The notes beneath the pieces were generated by a model, which worked only from the letters and a program-made list of their open reading frames with translations, did no database searches and was not told the origin of the DNA. The position numbers were made by a program, and so were the translations under genes. Below are positions 41,205 to 52,618 of a DNA stretch of 64,000 bases, in pieces (within the stretch, counting starts at the first letter, position 1; the number at the start of each line of letters is the position of its first letter). The stretch comes from Arctopsyche grandis (Eukaryota > Arthropoda > Insecta > Trichoptera > Hydropsychidae). The stretch is from assembly GCF_051622035.1 (NCBI RefSeq), contig NC_135366.1, forward strand, positions 191,001 through 255,000, read 5' to 3'.

Positions 41205-44200
41205 ATGTCCGCGGCAGAGGCGACAGGAGCGGGGGCGGGGGCCGGAAGCGGAAGCGGGAATGGGGGGGAAGTGGGGGGCGGCGACGCGGCGTCCGAGTGC
41301 TCGTCGGGGAGTACCTTGCACGAGGGCTCCGTCATCTCCACGGTTCCCGACCGCCACGGATTCCTGGGAGGAGCGCAGTACAGCCCCGAGCCGTTAGTCT
41401 CTCTCTCTTTCGCTAGCCTGTTGCTGCTCTTTCACTACTAAATACACATCAGTCAGCTCTCACTGCTCACTGCTCACTGCTCACTGCTCACTGCCGACTG
41501 CTGATCGCCCCTTCGATCACCCCTTCGTGCGAAGAGGTGATCGAACATCGAAACATGTTTTCCTTATTATGCCCAGTATCTCGTCATAATTCAAGTCTAT
41601 TCTACAGAACCAACCGAGCGGGAATTTTAAATTAATTTGTTTTCGATTGTGGTTGAAAGAATCGAAATCGAAATCCGATTATTATGCGTGGTAATGATTG
41701 CGTGCGTGTAACTTTTCCCCGAAATCGACATAATTTTTGTCGAGGCTGCCAATTAACGAGTGGTGAGTTAAATGGTGACGAGTGGGCGTCGTGGTCGATG
41801 ATTGTGACATTGGTGTGACCTGTGTAGCACGATTGGTAATCGTTTATAGCTAGCTCTTTAGTCGTTATCGTTTTGATCCATCTCAATTTGCCGTTTCTGC
41901 GTGCACGTTGCCGACACTACAGCTCCGCCTTTTTCTTTTCAGTAAACGAACTCTATCGCCGACCACTATATTGAGAAGAGAACAGAAATGGATCCGCATG
42001 CTGAACAACTGGGAAGGGTTCATGACCAAAAATTACAAAAAGGTTCGAGAAAGATGTCGCAAAGGAATCCCGGCTTCTGTGCGAGCGCGCGCCTGGTTAT
42101 ATCTCTGCGGTGGGCAGTTGCTGATGCAGCGTCACCCCCAGCTGTATCAAGAGCTCCTCGAGGAAACCGGCGATCCCAAATGTATGGAAGACATCAAAAA
42201 AGATCTGCACAGACAGTTTCCCTATCACGAAATGTTCGTTAACGAAGAAGGACCCGGGTAATTATCTATGTACTCGCACATTCATATATCTAATAGTATT
42301 TTGACTCATTTTATGATTGTCGTGCCGGATGCACAATATCACTTATGCGTAATTGTACAATATCGTATATTCGATCATTCTCTAATTTTTTCGCTCGCCA
42401 ATTCAATTCACACTGGTGAGATGAAAGATAGATTTTTTTTATTAAACCAAAAAGTAAAATCTATAAGCGTCCAAAACTGATGTAAAATTGACTTTCTGGG
42501 AATATCATATTATACTATAAACTAGTGTTAGACCCGTTGATTTCAACAGGTGGTTTCGAAAAGGAATTGAAACTCGAATAAAAATAAAGTTAAAGATATT
42601 GAATCGACTGGTTTCGGAAAGAAATTGATGCACGAAGTGATTACGAATTACGAATTAAGTTTTGTGCATCGCCGACCCCCCGACGCCTTTGCCCCCAGCG
42701 CCCCCGATGCCTCCGTCGCTCCGGGGGCTTCGCCCCCAGCGCCGCCGACGCCTCCGGCGCCCCCAGCACCCCCGATGCCTTCGGCACCCCGGGGGCTTCG
42801 CCGCCAACGCCTCCGGCGCCCCCAGCGCCCCGATGCCTTCGGCACCCCGGGGGCTTCGCCCCCAGCGCCGCCGAGGCCTCCGTCGCCCCCAGCCCCCCCG
42901 ATGCCTTCGGTACCCAGAGGGCTTCGCCCTCAGCGCCGCCGAGGCCTCCGTCGCCCCCAGCGTCCCCGATGCCTTCGGCATCCCGGGGGCTTCGCCCCCA
43001 GCGCCACCGACGCCTCCAGCGCCCCGATGCCTTCGGCCCCAGCACTGCCCCCAGCCCAAAAAATTTTGTTCCCCATACTGGTTGACGGTTGATCGTCCGT
43101 CACATATATACATACAAATATATTTAGCGACAGTCCGTTTTTATATATAATATACTTCATTAAGTCATAAAATTAATTCTCAAAAAAAAGCAATCGATGA
43201 ATTCCCAATGAAAATAAGTGACTATTTAAAAAAAATTAATTACTTATTCATATGTATGTTTGTATATATATATATATATAAAATTCAAAAATTCTGTACG
43301 AAATATCAACTCGAGAATTATATCTCGCGATTCTGTAAAAGGGTTACCGGCCAAGAAAGTGGTAAAAGGAAGAGTATGGGTATTTCTCTAGGTTACACGA
43401 CAATTGGTGCAAGTCCAAAAGGTTCAACGACAAAATGTACCCGAAAATTAGTGCACTGACAAAATGTACCCGCGACAAAATGTTCACGCGACAAAATGTC
43501 CAAGGAAATAATGTTCGAGCGACAAAATTTTCAAAAATCCTAAATTTTTAAAGTTAATTTTAAATTATTATTATTTTTCAATTTAAATAAGTAAATATTG
43601 GATACGGTTGAGAACACCTGTCATTTACACTAATTAAATAACGCCCGCGATGTGTACGATAAAAAGTAAATTCATTTTAAATAAAGAAAATTTTGGAGAC
43701 GGTTGAGAAGCCCTGCCATATAAACTGATTCAATGTAATCTGCAGTTCATACGCTTAGAAAGTATTTTTTTTTTCAATTTAAATAAGAACCCCCAAAAAT
43801 TAAACTAATTCAATGACATTTTAAAATGATATTTAATGAGTCACAATGACATTCGCTTAAAATGTAATTGTTCAATTTAAATAAGAATATGTTGGTGCGG
43901 TTGAGAACACCTGTAATTTATACTAATTTAATAACATCCGCGATCTATATGATAAAAAGTACCATATACATCGATAAATAGGAAATAGGAAAATTTAGGA
44001 TTTTTGAACATTTTGTCGCTTGAACATTATTTCCGTGGACATTTTGTCGTATGAACATTTTGTCGCGGGTACATTTTGTCGCGTGAACATTTTGTCGCGG
44101 GTACATTTTGTCAGTGCACTAATTTTCGGGTACATTTTGTCGTTGAACCTTTTGGACTTGCACCAATTGTCGCGTCCCCATTTCTCTATCCCACTCCTTT

Positions 44201-46065
44201 CCTTTTGGACATACCAGGGTATAATTTCTTTGATCTTTAGAGAAATCTCTCACTGTTGGGATTTATTTATTTATTTTTATAATAGTTTTGAACCATTGTG
44301 GCATTACAGGAAGAACCTAATGCGCCACAATGGCCTACATTTGAAAAAGATAAAAAAACATGATATAAAAACAAGTAAACTGTAAATAAAGAAAAAAAGC
44401 AAAAGCAGAAAACATGGTAAAATAAAATAATAAAAAAAAAACAAAAGAGAAAAAAAATAACAAAAGTGTAAAAATTAAAAATAAAATCCATAAATCCCAT
44501 TCTTTGTTTACACTGAACAAAATTAAAATAGTATATAAAAATATACAAAGGAGAAAGAAAAAGTAAAACAAAATATAAATAAAAATAAAATCACAGCGAG
44601 GCCCAAATGGAAGAGAGTAGATTAAGATTCCACTCATTCATCACATTCAAATTAAGAAAGTAATGATGAGCGCAGGTTACCAGATAAATATGTTAAGATA
44701 ATATCCGATAATCTACGCTCCCCAAGGTGGAAAATATCACATTCAGTGACAGCAGCAACGATTTCATTGAGAAGTCGAATAGCTCTTGGAATAGGAGCCA
44801 TTCGAAAAAGAACTGTGCGAGCAGCAGGTACAACCATCAAATGATGATGTCTACCACGCACATAATTATTAGGGACATAAAGTCCCAACTGTTCCAGCAA
44901 CAACGGGCATGACGTATTACCACGCAATAGCTGGAGAACGAAACGAATTAACGAGAAGTTTCTCCGAAGTTCAAGAGAATTATACCCAAGCATGCCCAAA
45001 AGGAAAGGAGTAGGATAGAGATATGGGTAGTACCCATACTCTTTCTTATAAAGAAAACGAAGAAATGCTTATTGCATTTTTTTTGATCTTGATCTCCCAA
45101 ATTACTCGGGTGTGTGGTGGACATCATAAATTGATGGTAATTCCTGTGCCTTGCATCATCTCATGTTCCAAGAGACATCCACGTTTTCTATAAAAAAAAA
45201 ATTACCTTTTAATGAGTAAATTTTTAAAATCTTCGTAATTGTGTTTTTTTTTTTTAGCGTATTTCACATTTTCAACTTGTTCCTAACGTTGTTTTTGCAG
45301 ACAACAAGAACTTTTTTCAGTGCTGAAGGCGTACTCTGTGCTTAATCCCAAAGTTGGATATTTTCAAGCACAAGCGCCCGTAGCCGCTTTCCTCCTGATG
45401 CATATGCCGTCCGTACAAGCTTTTTGGTGCCTAGTTAGCATTTCTGATAAATATCTTGCAGGGTATTACAATCCCGGACTGGAGGTAAACGTTTTTGGAT
45501 GACTCACATACAGTATATCGTATTGTACATTTTCCGTATTAAATCGCTGAGATTTCACAGGTATTACAGAAGGATGGAGATATATTGTTTGCACTGTTGA
45601 AACGAACGGCCCCGTCTGTACATCGTCATTTACTACGCCATCACGTTGAGCCGTCGTTGTACGCCACCGAGTGGTTTTTGTGCGCTTTGACACGAACTTT
45701 ACCTTGGGATTGTTTGCTGAGGCTATGGGACTGTTTTTTATGTGAAGGAGTGAAGGTACTAACTTGCCCTCAAATATGTGCATATGTATTATAATTGAAC
45801 TTTGACCGTTATATTTATACTTCCGTATTAGGTTTTATTTAAAGCGTCGCTCGTGATTCTGCAAGGATCCCTCGGTTCGGCAAAAGTGCGAAAGAGAGCT
45901 GCCGGTCTTTGTGAAACTGTCGAAATTTTGAGACATCCACCCGAAGGTATACTCTCGGAAGAATACCTCATATATCACATGGCTCGCTTAAACTTGACTG
46001 AAGAAGATTTTGAACTCGAGCATCAAAGACAAACCGCCAAAAGAAAGTTTACCAGCAAGAGGTAA
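41205..46065 (+). CDS. TBC1D10: TBC1 domain family member 10-like RabGAP (whacked)
   Basis: Five exons: 41205-41392, 41943-42257, 45301-45484, 45561-45755, 45832-46065 (1116 nt, 371 residues). TBC proteins accelerate GTP hydrolysis by Rabs; TBC1D10/whacked members act on Rab27/Rab35-type GTPases. The N-terminus is Gly/Ala/Ser-rich, then [14 protein letters not shown], conserved in the family. The dual catalytic fingers are present: arginine in [10 protein letters not shown] (exon 2) and glutamine in [12 protein letters not shown] (exon 3). [28 protein letters not shown] and [13 protein letters not shown] follow. Translation stops soon after the TBC domain (KRKFTSKR), as in the short Drosophila protein and unlike long vertebrate tails. 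Intron 2 is 3 kb and full of repeats; the others are short. Confidence 0.93.
42525..43170. repeat. GC-rich minisatellite block in TBC1D10 intron 2
   Basis: The core at 42665-43060 is built from GCCCCCAGCGCC, CCCGATGCCTTCGGCA and GGGGGCTTCGCCCCC modules. Flanks are AT-rich: ACCCGTTGATTTCAACAGGT at 42532, a short inverted repeat, and GACGGTTGATCGTCCGTC at 43083. Frames on both strands stay open because of composition. It resembles a repeat carried inside a larger dispersed element rather than a coding exon. Confidence 0.7.
43398..44172. mobile_element. Foldback/MITE-like element with ~170-bp inverted repeats of GACAAAATGT units
   Basis: Left arm 43398-43560 and right arm about 43985-44172 are inverted copies. 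Both contain CGACAATTGGTGCAAGTCC, GGTTCAACGACAAAATGTACC and then repeated CGACAAAATGTNC units, ending at AAAATCCTAAATTTT. The interior holds degenerate repeats with the theme TTCAATTTAAATAAG...CGGTTGAGAA.CCCTG. No coding capacity is seen. Confidence 0.8.
44262..45080 (-). mobile_element. 5'-truncated jockey-like LINE, RT C-terminus
   Basis: On the - strand: [84 protein letters not shown], then stop. The 3' UTR repeats an ATTGTGGCGCATTAGG theme and ends in (AAAT)n next to 44262. The ~115-codon tail is still open, so it is fairly recent. It lies in TBC1D10 intron 2, antisense to the gene. Confidence 0.85.
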
Positions 46066-47446
46066 CCAATTTTGAAATCGGAAGAGTCACATACGTAGAG
46101 TAAAACATTGGCGATAACTTTTTTTTTCTTTTTATTTTAATTTTCTATTGTGTTGTGCACATGTTTTCTTTGTGTTCGTTTTTATGAAATGTGTCATTAT
46201 TAAAAATATTATATTTAACACTTGGTTACTTGGAGTCGAAAAATATCAATATCAATATTGTAAAAAGAGATAGAGACTTGCTCGAAAGGTTCATATACAT
46301 ATATTATATAATTATATAATGCATACATATATATATATATCAAAAAAATTTTCATACATTTATACATAATTTACGAACATTAGAGGAGTAATGATTTTTT
46401 TTTTTTTTAAATAAAAACTAATGTATGTAGAGGCATATTATAAATATAGAAAAAAAATATCAAAAAATATTTCCATACATTTTAGTGCGGCTAAAGCAAT
46501 TTACATTCCAGGTGCATTTTGAAAGTCGTAACTGATTTAGGGTAAACGTTTGTGACTGACTGCAAGGTGTAGCGTAAACTTAATGTGATTTAACGTAATG
46601 AAAACGAAAGTGAATGTAAACATAAATAAAGTCGGGCAAAGAGTGCTGGTCCACATGCACACGTGTCTTATCACTTCATGTCTATCGTAAAATGTGTAAT
46701 AGAAAGAGTGTCTAAAATGAACCCAACCACAACTAGAACGTTGTGGATTTCACATTTCGATTATCTCGTGCGTAGTCGTAACAAAATGGTTAGACACGGA
46801 GAAAGCGTAGAATTTCAGGATTCGGGATTTAGATATTTGGCTTTCCCGAAATGACAATGAAAATAATTCCGTCAATTAAAGATAATATAAAATATATAGT
46901 GATATAGAAATGTAAATATGTAACATTGTATGTATGTATGTATGTGTGTAGTGTTGTGACGCTTGGCCAGAGTTTGGAGGAAGAAATGCAGATGCAAATG
47001 CAAACGGGCAGCCTAAACTGTTGGCTATGCTAGTCAGTGAAATATAACTTGTAGTCTGTCTTGATTTCTTCTATAATCGAATACATTTCACATTTCAAAC
47101 AGACTTGTACTGTAGTTAACATAAAATATATTATAGATAGGTGTAATTTTCTTTATTACTTTATTACTGTTTGTTTACATACATATGTAGATATATGAGA
47201 ATACTTATAGATAAAATATTTCGTTGCATATTTTAAATATTTATGTGTGTGTTAAGTTTCAGTTAACTATTATTTTGCATCAACTTGCGTTTAAATAATT
47301 TATTTGGTTTGGCCGAAGGGCTGTTTCTTTCGAAATTAAAGTGCACACGAATCTCAACATCGTCAACATTAAGTTGGATTTAGATAAAAGTTACGCTCTC
47401 ATTTTTATGTTTCTATGTATGTAATAATACTTATCATGAGAGATTG

Positions 47447-47573
47447 GCAGACAAGTTGCTTTTGCCCAAAAAAATGGTTCACTATTGCCAAAATCTTTTC
47501 TTTTGCTCTCTTGCTTTGTCGGACAATAGTGAACCATTTTTTGGTTCACTATTGGAAAAAGCAACTTGTCTGC
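47447..47573. repeat. Imperfect hairpin-forming element (~127 bp)
   Basis: The arm GGCAGACAAGTTGCTTTT at the left pairs with AAAAAGCAACTTGTCTGC at the right. The inner block GGTTCACTATTG occurs at 47476 and 47543 and its complement CAATAGTGAACC at 47524, so two alternative foldings are possible. It has MITE-like structure without assigned ends. Confidence 0.65.
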
Positions 47574-49064
47574 TTATCATAATAGTGAAAATTATCATAG
47601 AACAGTCAATTGAGGTAAAATATTATACACGCGTGTGTAAATGTTGTATTATCCAAACACTAATTAATCATTCACAAGTATTATTGTCAACTATTACGTA
47701 ATTGTAATGTATGTATGTATATTATTAATTAACTTGTGTATATCTACATATTTATTTATAGTGGTTAAAAACTTTCAGGTGCAATTTTTGTATTTATTAA
47801 GACAATAAATTTTATTATTTGTTATTCGACAAACTAATATGTAGTTTAAAAGTTATGTTATTTATTCACATAAGCAAAATACAGAATATTACGTATACAC
47901 TTACATATATCTCATATGCCAAAATAAGGTTATACATACAATTAAATTAAACAAAATTTTTCCAATAAATAGCGACAAGTAATTATTATGTTTAAGATTC
48001 ACATTTGATTACTACTTTTCATCTTCTATTTTCTACGTATCATATTATATGTATATGTATTTATTAATATATGTTCATACATATATGAAATCATTACTTT
48101 TTGAAAAATGTCTTTGTTTCTCGTTGATGCAGTTTTTATTTTTAATGTCGAATCTCAAATAAAACAAGTCATTTTGTTGTACATATGTATCAATCAAAAG
48201 TATAGTTCTAATAAAAATGGCCATTTTTCTCTTCAGGACGTGTCGTAATATATTTTTATTCTTAGATGAGCATATTGCAATTACAACGAAGCGATTTATG
48301 TCTAGATCTATATATTTGTTTATATGTACCTATGTAATTGTAATGTAATTATTCGTGCAATAACAATTCTTTCTTGTAATCGGTCTTCCCCCAAAAGGCA
48401 ATTGTAAGATTTTTTTAAATAAGAAAATTATTAATAAAATTTAACATTTTCTGTATATCTGGTGATTTATTGTGAAAGTTAAATATTAACTGTAACTTCG
48501 AGAGTACAAATTTGAATAAAGAAAATACCTTTGTATAAAATATACCAATGTTTTTTTTTTCATTTTTGCGTTATTGAGTAGACAGAGTGGGGCATGTACA
48601 TATTTACATCTAAAATATTGAACATAATTGTCGCGAGGTGAGTCATATGTATGTCACAGTGAAATTATAATTTCACTGACTCGAGTAGTGAATACGGATG
48701 TAACAATAGAATTACAAATTCGCTTCTCAATATCGGTGAATTTTTAATTCGAACGCTAATACACCATGCAATAGTGCACGTCGTACTACCAACCCGCCGT
48801 GTATTCCAATGATATGATAAGATGCGAATTTTCAAGAAAGTCGTTTGCTGATCATATGTGTGCTAATCAGTTTCAGTTTGAAGTGAATATAAAAGCGTTG
48901 TTCGGGTCTTCGTAATCATAAACTTTATTTTTATAGTACGTTATATCAATTAATTATTGAATCGTAAAGCATTCTATGAAATAATATTATGTTGGTATTT
49001 CACTACTGACAAAAATTATAATTTCACAATGGGGACCAGTGAATATCTAATTTCCGTAGTTTGA

Positions 49065-49190
49065 TTTGATTTTTAAATGCTTTTTATTATTACGAAATTA
49101 TGTTCACAATACATCTTATATCTATTTTAATAGCTACTGATCTACTGATCATTTTCTATTCAATTTAATTTAATTTGGTTATTGTAACAT
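49065..49190 (-). mobile_element. Truncated non-LTR retroposon 3' end, second copy
   Basis: Matches 15250-15365 almost base for base (TTTTTAAATGCTTTTTATTA to GATCATTTTCTATT) and has the same TCAAA-type tail on the - strand. It is truncated much closer to the tail than the other copy. Confidence 0.6.
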
Positions 49191-49491
49191 ATTCAATATT
49201 GTACATATGCATTTAGACACATGGAAGTGTATAATTTAAATATGTGCAGGTATAGATGTAGAAATGCATCTAATTAGTTTATTTCCCTGTGAATAAACTA
49301 GTCTCTTAAAACTGCCCCTCCTGTCGAAATGTTGTAAATTGCAGTTTGTTGTCATTGGCTGGAAATGCAGTAATGACAGCAATTGATCGGCGGTTGGCAG
49401 CACTGATCTTTCGTTTGACAGTACTGGGTGGTGTGGTGTCAAGTCTTGTAAATTTTGAATTTTTCAAAAATAATTTAGAGTAAATGCCAAA

Positions 49492-50073
49492 ATGCTATCG
49501 TCTATTCTCCGAGAGCATCAGGCCAAGGAAGCAGCCAAGAAAGTGGTTCAAGGTACTGCATTCGTACTGTTGTTTATTTATTTTTCTGCTACTTTGTCTA
49601 CTCTTAATTGATAATAATTATATTATTCGATCGCTATTGCAGAACAGAAACGCAAAGACGCTGTAGCATCAGCCAATAATCTAACGCAGGCATTGGTGGA
49701 TCATTTAAATGTCGGGTAGGTGAAGTAGACCGTCATTATTTACTACAGTTGACACGCATTCGATCCCCGCTGTGGCACAATTAATGGTGGACAGTTATAA
49801 TAAACTAAAATAACCAATTATCATTTTGTGTTCAGGGTTGCTCAGGCGTATCTAAACCAAAAAAGATTAGACGCTGAAGCGAAACAACTTCATCAGGGAG
49901 CTATCGGATTTGCCAAGCAGACTCAGCAGTGGCTTAATTTAGTCGAAAGTTTTAGCAGTGCTCTGAAAGAGATCGGCGATGTAGAAAATTGGGCTCGGAC
50001 TATAGAGAACGATATGAAAGTAATTACCGATGCTCTCGAGTGTGCATATAAAGTAACCCAGGAGACTCGATGA
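49492..50073 (+). CDS. BLOC1S1: BLOC-1 subunit 1 (BLOC1S1 / GCN5L1)
   Basis: Three exons: 49492-49552, 49643-49715, 49836-50073 (372 nt, 123 residues). BLOC1S1 is a small coiled-coil subunit shared by BLOC-1 and BORC, which act in lysosome-related organelle biogenesis and lysosome positioning; a mitochondrial acetylation role is also described for GCN5L1. The model begins [20 protein letters not shown] (human MLSRLLKEHQAK), contains [20 protein letters not shown], and [15 protein letters not shown] followed by [19 protein letters not shown], the strongly conserved core. Introns are GT-AG and short. Another ATG 8 bp upstream is in a different frame. Length is normal for the family. Confidence 0.95.
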
Positions 50074-51000
50074 TTCTTTTTGTGCAATTTTAGCTTGAAG
50101 CTTATAATTTTTTGCGTTAATTTTAATCAAAAAGAGTGTCAGTGTACTGGAAATTTCAGTAGAGGTTGCAAATAATCTTTATTTAATAAGCTTTGAAACC
50201 TCTTTTTTTATATTTAACGTATACATATTAAGTTTTGTTATTATATTTAAGTATACTTGTACAAAATAAAATAAAAACTTGAATTTCGTATTTTACTTTC
50301 AATAATTCTGTATTAATATTAGAAGGCTGTTTTCACACCTTTTTTTAAAGATGAAATTTAATATTATTATTATATTATACATATACGGGTCTCACATGCT
50401 TTATACATTGTTAATTGGAAAATACTTTTACCAGATTGACCAAATATATGTAATATCCATACACATGATAAATATGACTCAAATGATGTATTTATGTATG
50501 TATGTATTATACTTACAAAACATTTTATTTATTGTTCAAGATGCGATTTTTTTTTTCAAATAATACTTTGCAAATACAATAAAATCCATTTAAAGATTTT
50601 AGCTTTTGAATTTGTATTTTTGTATTTCTTTGATTTTGGGTGTACACATTCAATAATAACCTTTCACATGACTTTTTTTTTTTAAAAAAAGGTGCCGAAC
50701 TCATTTCTTGTTTGGAAAAGATTATATTCAAATTACATTACATAGAATATTCATTTGAAACAAAAAATACTGAGACAAAAAGGTGCCGGAACGCTTTTTA
50801 TACATTTGACGAATTGTACTGTTGGCTAAAAATGTACTGTAAATAATAGTAGTAGAACTTGGATGCATAGATGGTATAAAATATTCGTCCGCACTGTACA
50901 ATTCATGTATTTAGAATACAATGTGCCAAACCACAATGGTGGAAATCCTTGGTTTCAAGTACTACGACTTTGGGTAAATAGATGGTGTGAAATATTGTTT
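50074..51000. other. AT-rich intergenic DNA
   Basis: BLOC1S1 3' UTR, then AT-rich sequence. AAAAAGGTGCCGGAACG at 50780 echoes AAAAAGGTGCCGAACTC at 50690. No gene is supported. Confidence 0.45.
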
Positions 51001-51375
51001 TTATCGATAGTTGTGTCAGTCAGACATTGCATGCTGTTGCGTCTGGTCGCTCTTCGTCGGTTCTCCGATTACGCTCAATACAATTACAGGTATTATACTA
51101 TATTTTATTTTATATTCTCATTTTAATCACAATAGCTATTTACTTTCATTGTTTTTATCATTCTGTGCATATCTCTTCATACATATAATGGGTAATTCTT
51201 ATCGTCAATGCAAACAGAGTATAGCGAAGTCAGATTTATAGTGAAAGTACACTGATTATATTTTTGTGTTGCAACAATTTAATCAAATGTAAAGCCGAGT
51301 ATTGATTTTTCTTCTAGATATCACACACACTCACAATTACGTCTAATTACTTAATTGCTTTATTTCAGAGTAAAC

Positions 51376-52618
51376 ATGAACAAACTTAAAGATTCTCCTA
51401 GAGTTCTGTCCATCCAAAGCCATGTAATTCATGGGTACGTCGGTAACAAAAGTGCTACGTTTCCCTTACAGGTGAGTTAATTTATAATAATATTTTTGTT
51501 ACACATATATATGTATTATACGAGTATGTACATATTGTGAATTGCTGTGTGACAGGTATTGGGCTTTGAAGTGGACGCCATTAACACAGTTCAATTTTCT
51601 AACCACACCGGTTACGAGCACGTTAAAGGACAAGTCGTCAACGGCACCGAAGTGATGGAGCTGATGGAAGGTTTGTCGCTCAACAACATCGACCATTATA
51701 CTCACCTCCTGACCGGTTATTCCAGAAGCCCTGAATCACTTCTCGAGGTTGCAAACATTGTGAAAAAATTGAAAGCGAAAAACCCCGATTTACTCTACGG
51801 TCAGTGGAATTTCATTTAGTTGATATTCTAGCGGTGAAGACAGTATTAAAAATTATCCACCTGTTTTTTAGTGTGCGATCCCGTAATGGGCGACAACGGT
51901 AAGATGTACGTGCCCCAAGAAGTTTTACCCGTGTATAGAGATACCGTAATTGGTTTGGCCGATATACTTACCCCTAATCAATACGAAACCGAGTTGTTGA
52001 CTGGAATCAAGATAAATAACTTGAAAGATGCCCGTAAGGCTATACAGAAGCTTCACGATGCAGGAGCAAAAATTGTAGTATTATCCAGCAGCGAGTTGGG
52101 AGACGAAAACAACATGATAAGCATCGCCAGTATCGTTAATGGTAATTATGTATATAAAATTGTGTTGTGTGTATAGATAACTCGGCTAAATGGTAAATAG
52201 TATCCAACTCGATGGGTCATTACATACATAAATAGTTGGAATTGTAATTTTAGGAAATTGTTATTCGATACGCTTCCCAAAATTTGCTGCAAACTTTACG
52301 GGCACCGGTGATCTGTTTGCCGCCTTGATGTTGGCATGGACTTACAAGAGCGATTTAGATATCAAGTCGTCGTTGGAGAAGACTATCTCTACTATGCAAT
52401 GCATATTGAAGGATACTCTGGATTTTGCCAAAGGTAATGCGATTTGAATTCGATTAATGCGATTTCTATGTACATATAATATTGTATGTGTGTATGTATT
52501 TTCAGAAAAATATGGAGACACGAAATTGACGTCTGATAAGGTTGAATTGCGTCTCATACAAAACAAGAACACTATCGAAAACCCAATCATAGAAGCTACG
52601 GCTACCATTGTTGAATAA
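51376..52618 (+). CDS. PDXK: Pyridoxal kinase
   Basis: Five coding exons: 51376-51471, 51556-51799, 51872-52141, 52254-52433, 52506-52618 (903 nt, 300 residues). The enzyme phosphorylates pyridoxal, pyridoxine and pyridoxamine with ATP to make the PLP cofactor; it is a cytosolic ribokinase-fold homodimer. Landmarks are [19 protein letters not shown] (substrate site), [53 protein letters not shown], and the anion-hole/catalytic GTGD with Asp in [12 protein letters not shown]. An acceptor TTTCAG lies at 51363-51368, just before the ATG, so a non-coding first exon is likely; a candidate ends at the donor near 51089. The protein is slightly shorter than human (312). Confidence 0.95.

Larger units (their letters stand above)
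46066..49440. other. TBC1D10 3' UTR and AT-rich intergenic DNA
   Basis: The first several hundred bases are probably 3' UTR. The rest is AT-rich with TATATATA and ATGTATGT microsatellites, the hairpin at 47447, a 22-bp palindrome at 48657 and a retroposon tail at 49065. An open frame at 46663-46854 has no support. Confidence 0.5.

Noticed and set aside
42641-43150. Pro/Ala-rich and Gly/Ala-rich frames of 130-160 codons
   Set aside because: Four overlapping frames on both strands stay open because of the minisatellite; it is intronic in TBC1D10.
46663-46854. 63-codon open frame downstream of TBC1D10
   Set aside because: No known tail sequence, no splice link to TBC1D10; lies in probable 3' UTR.
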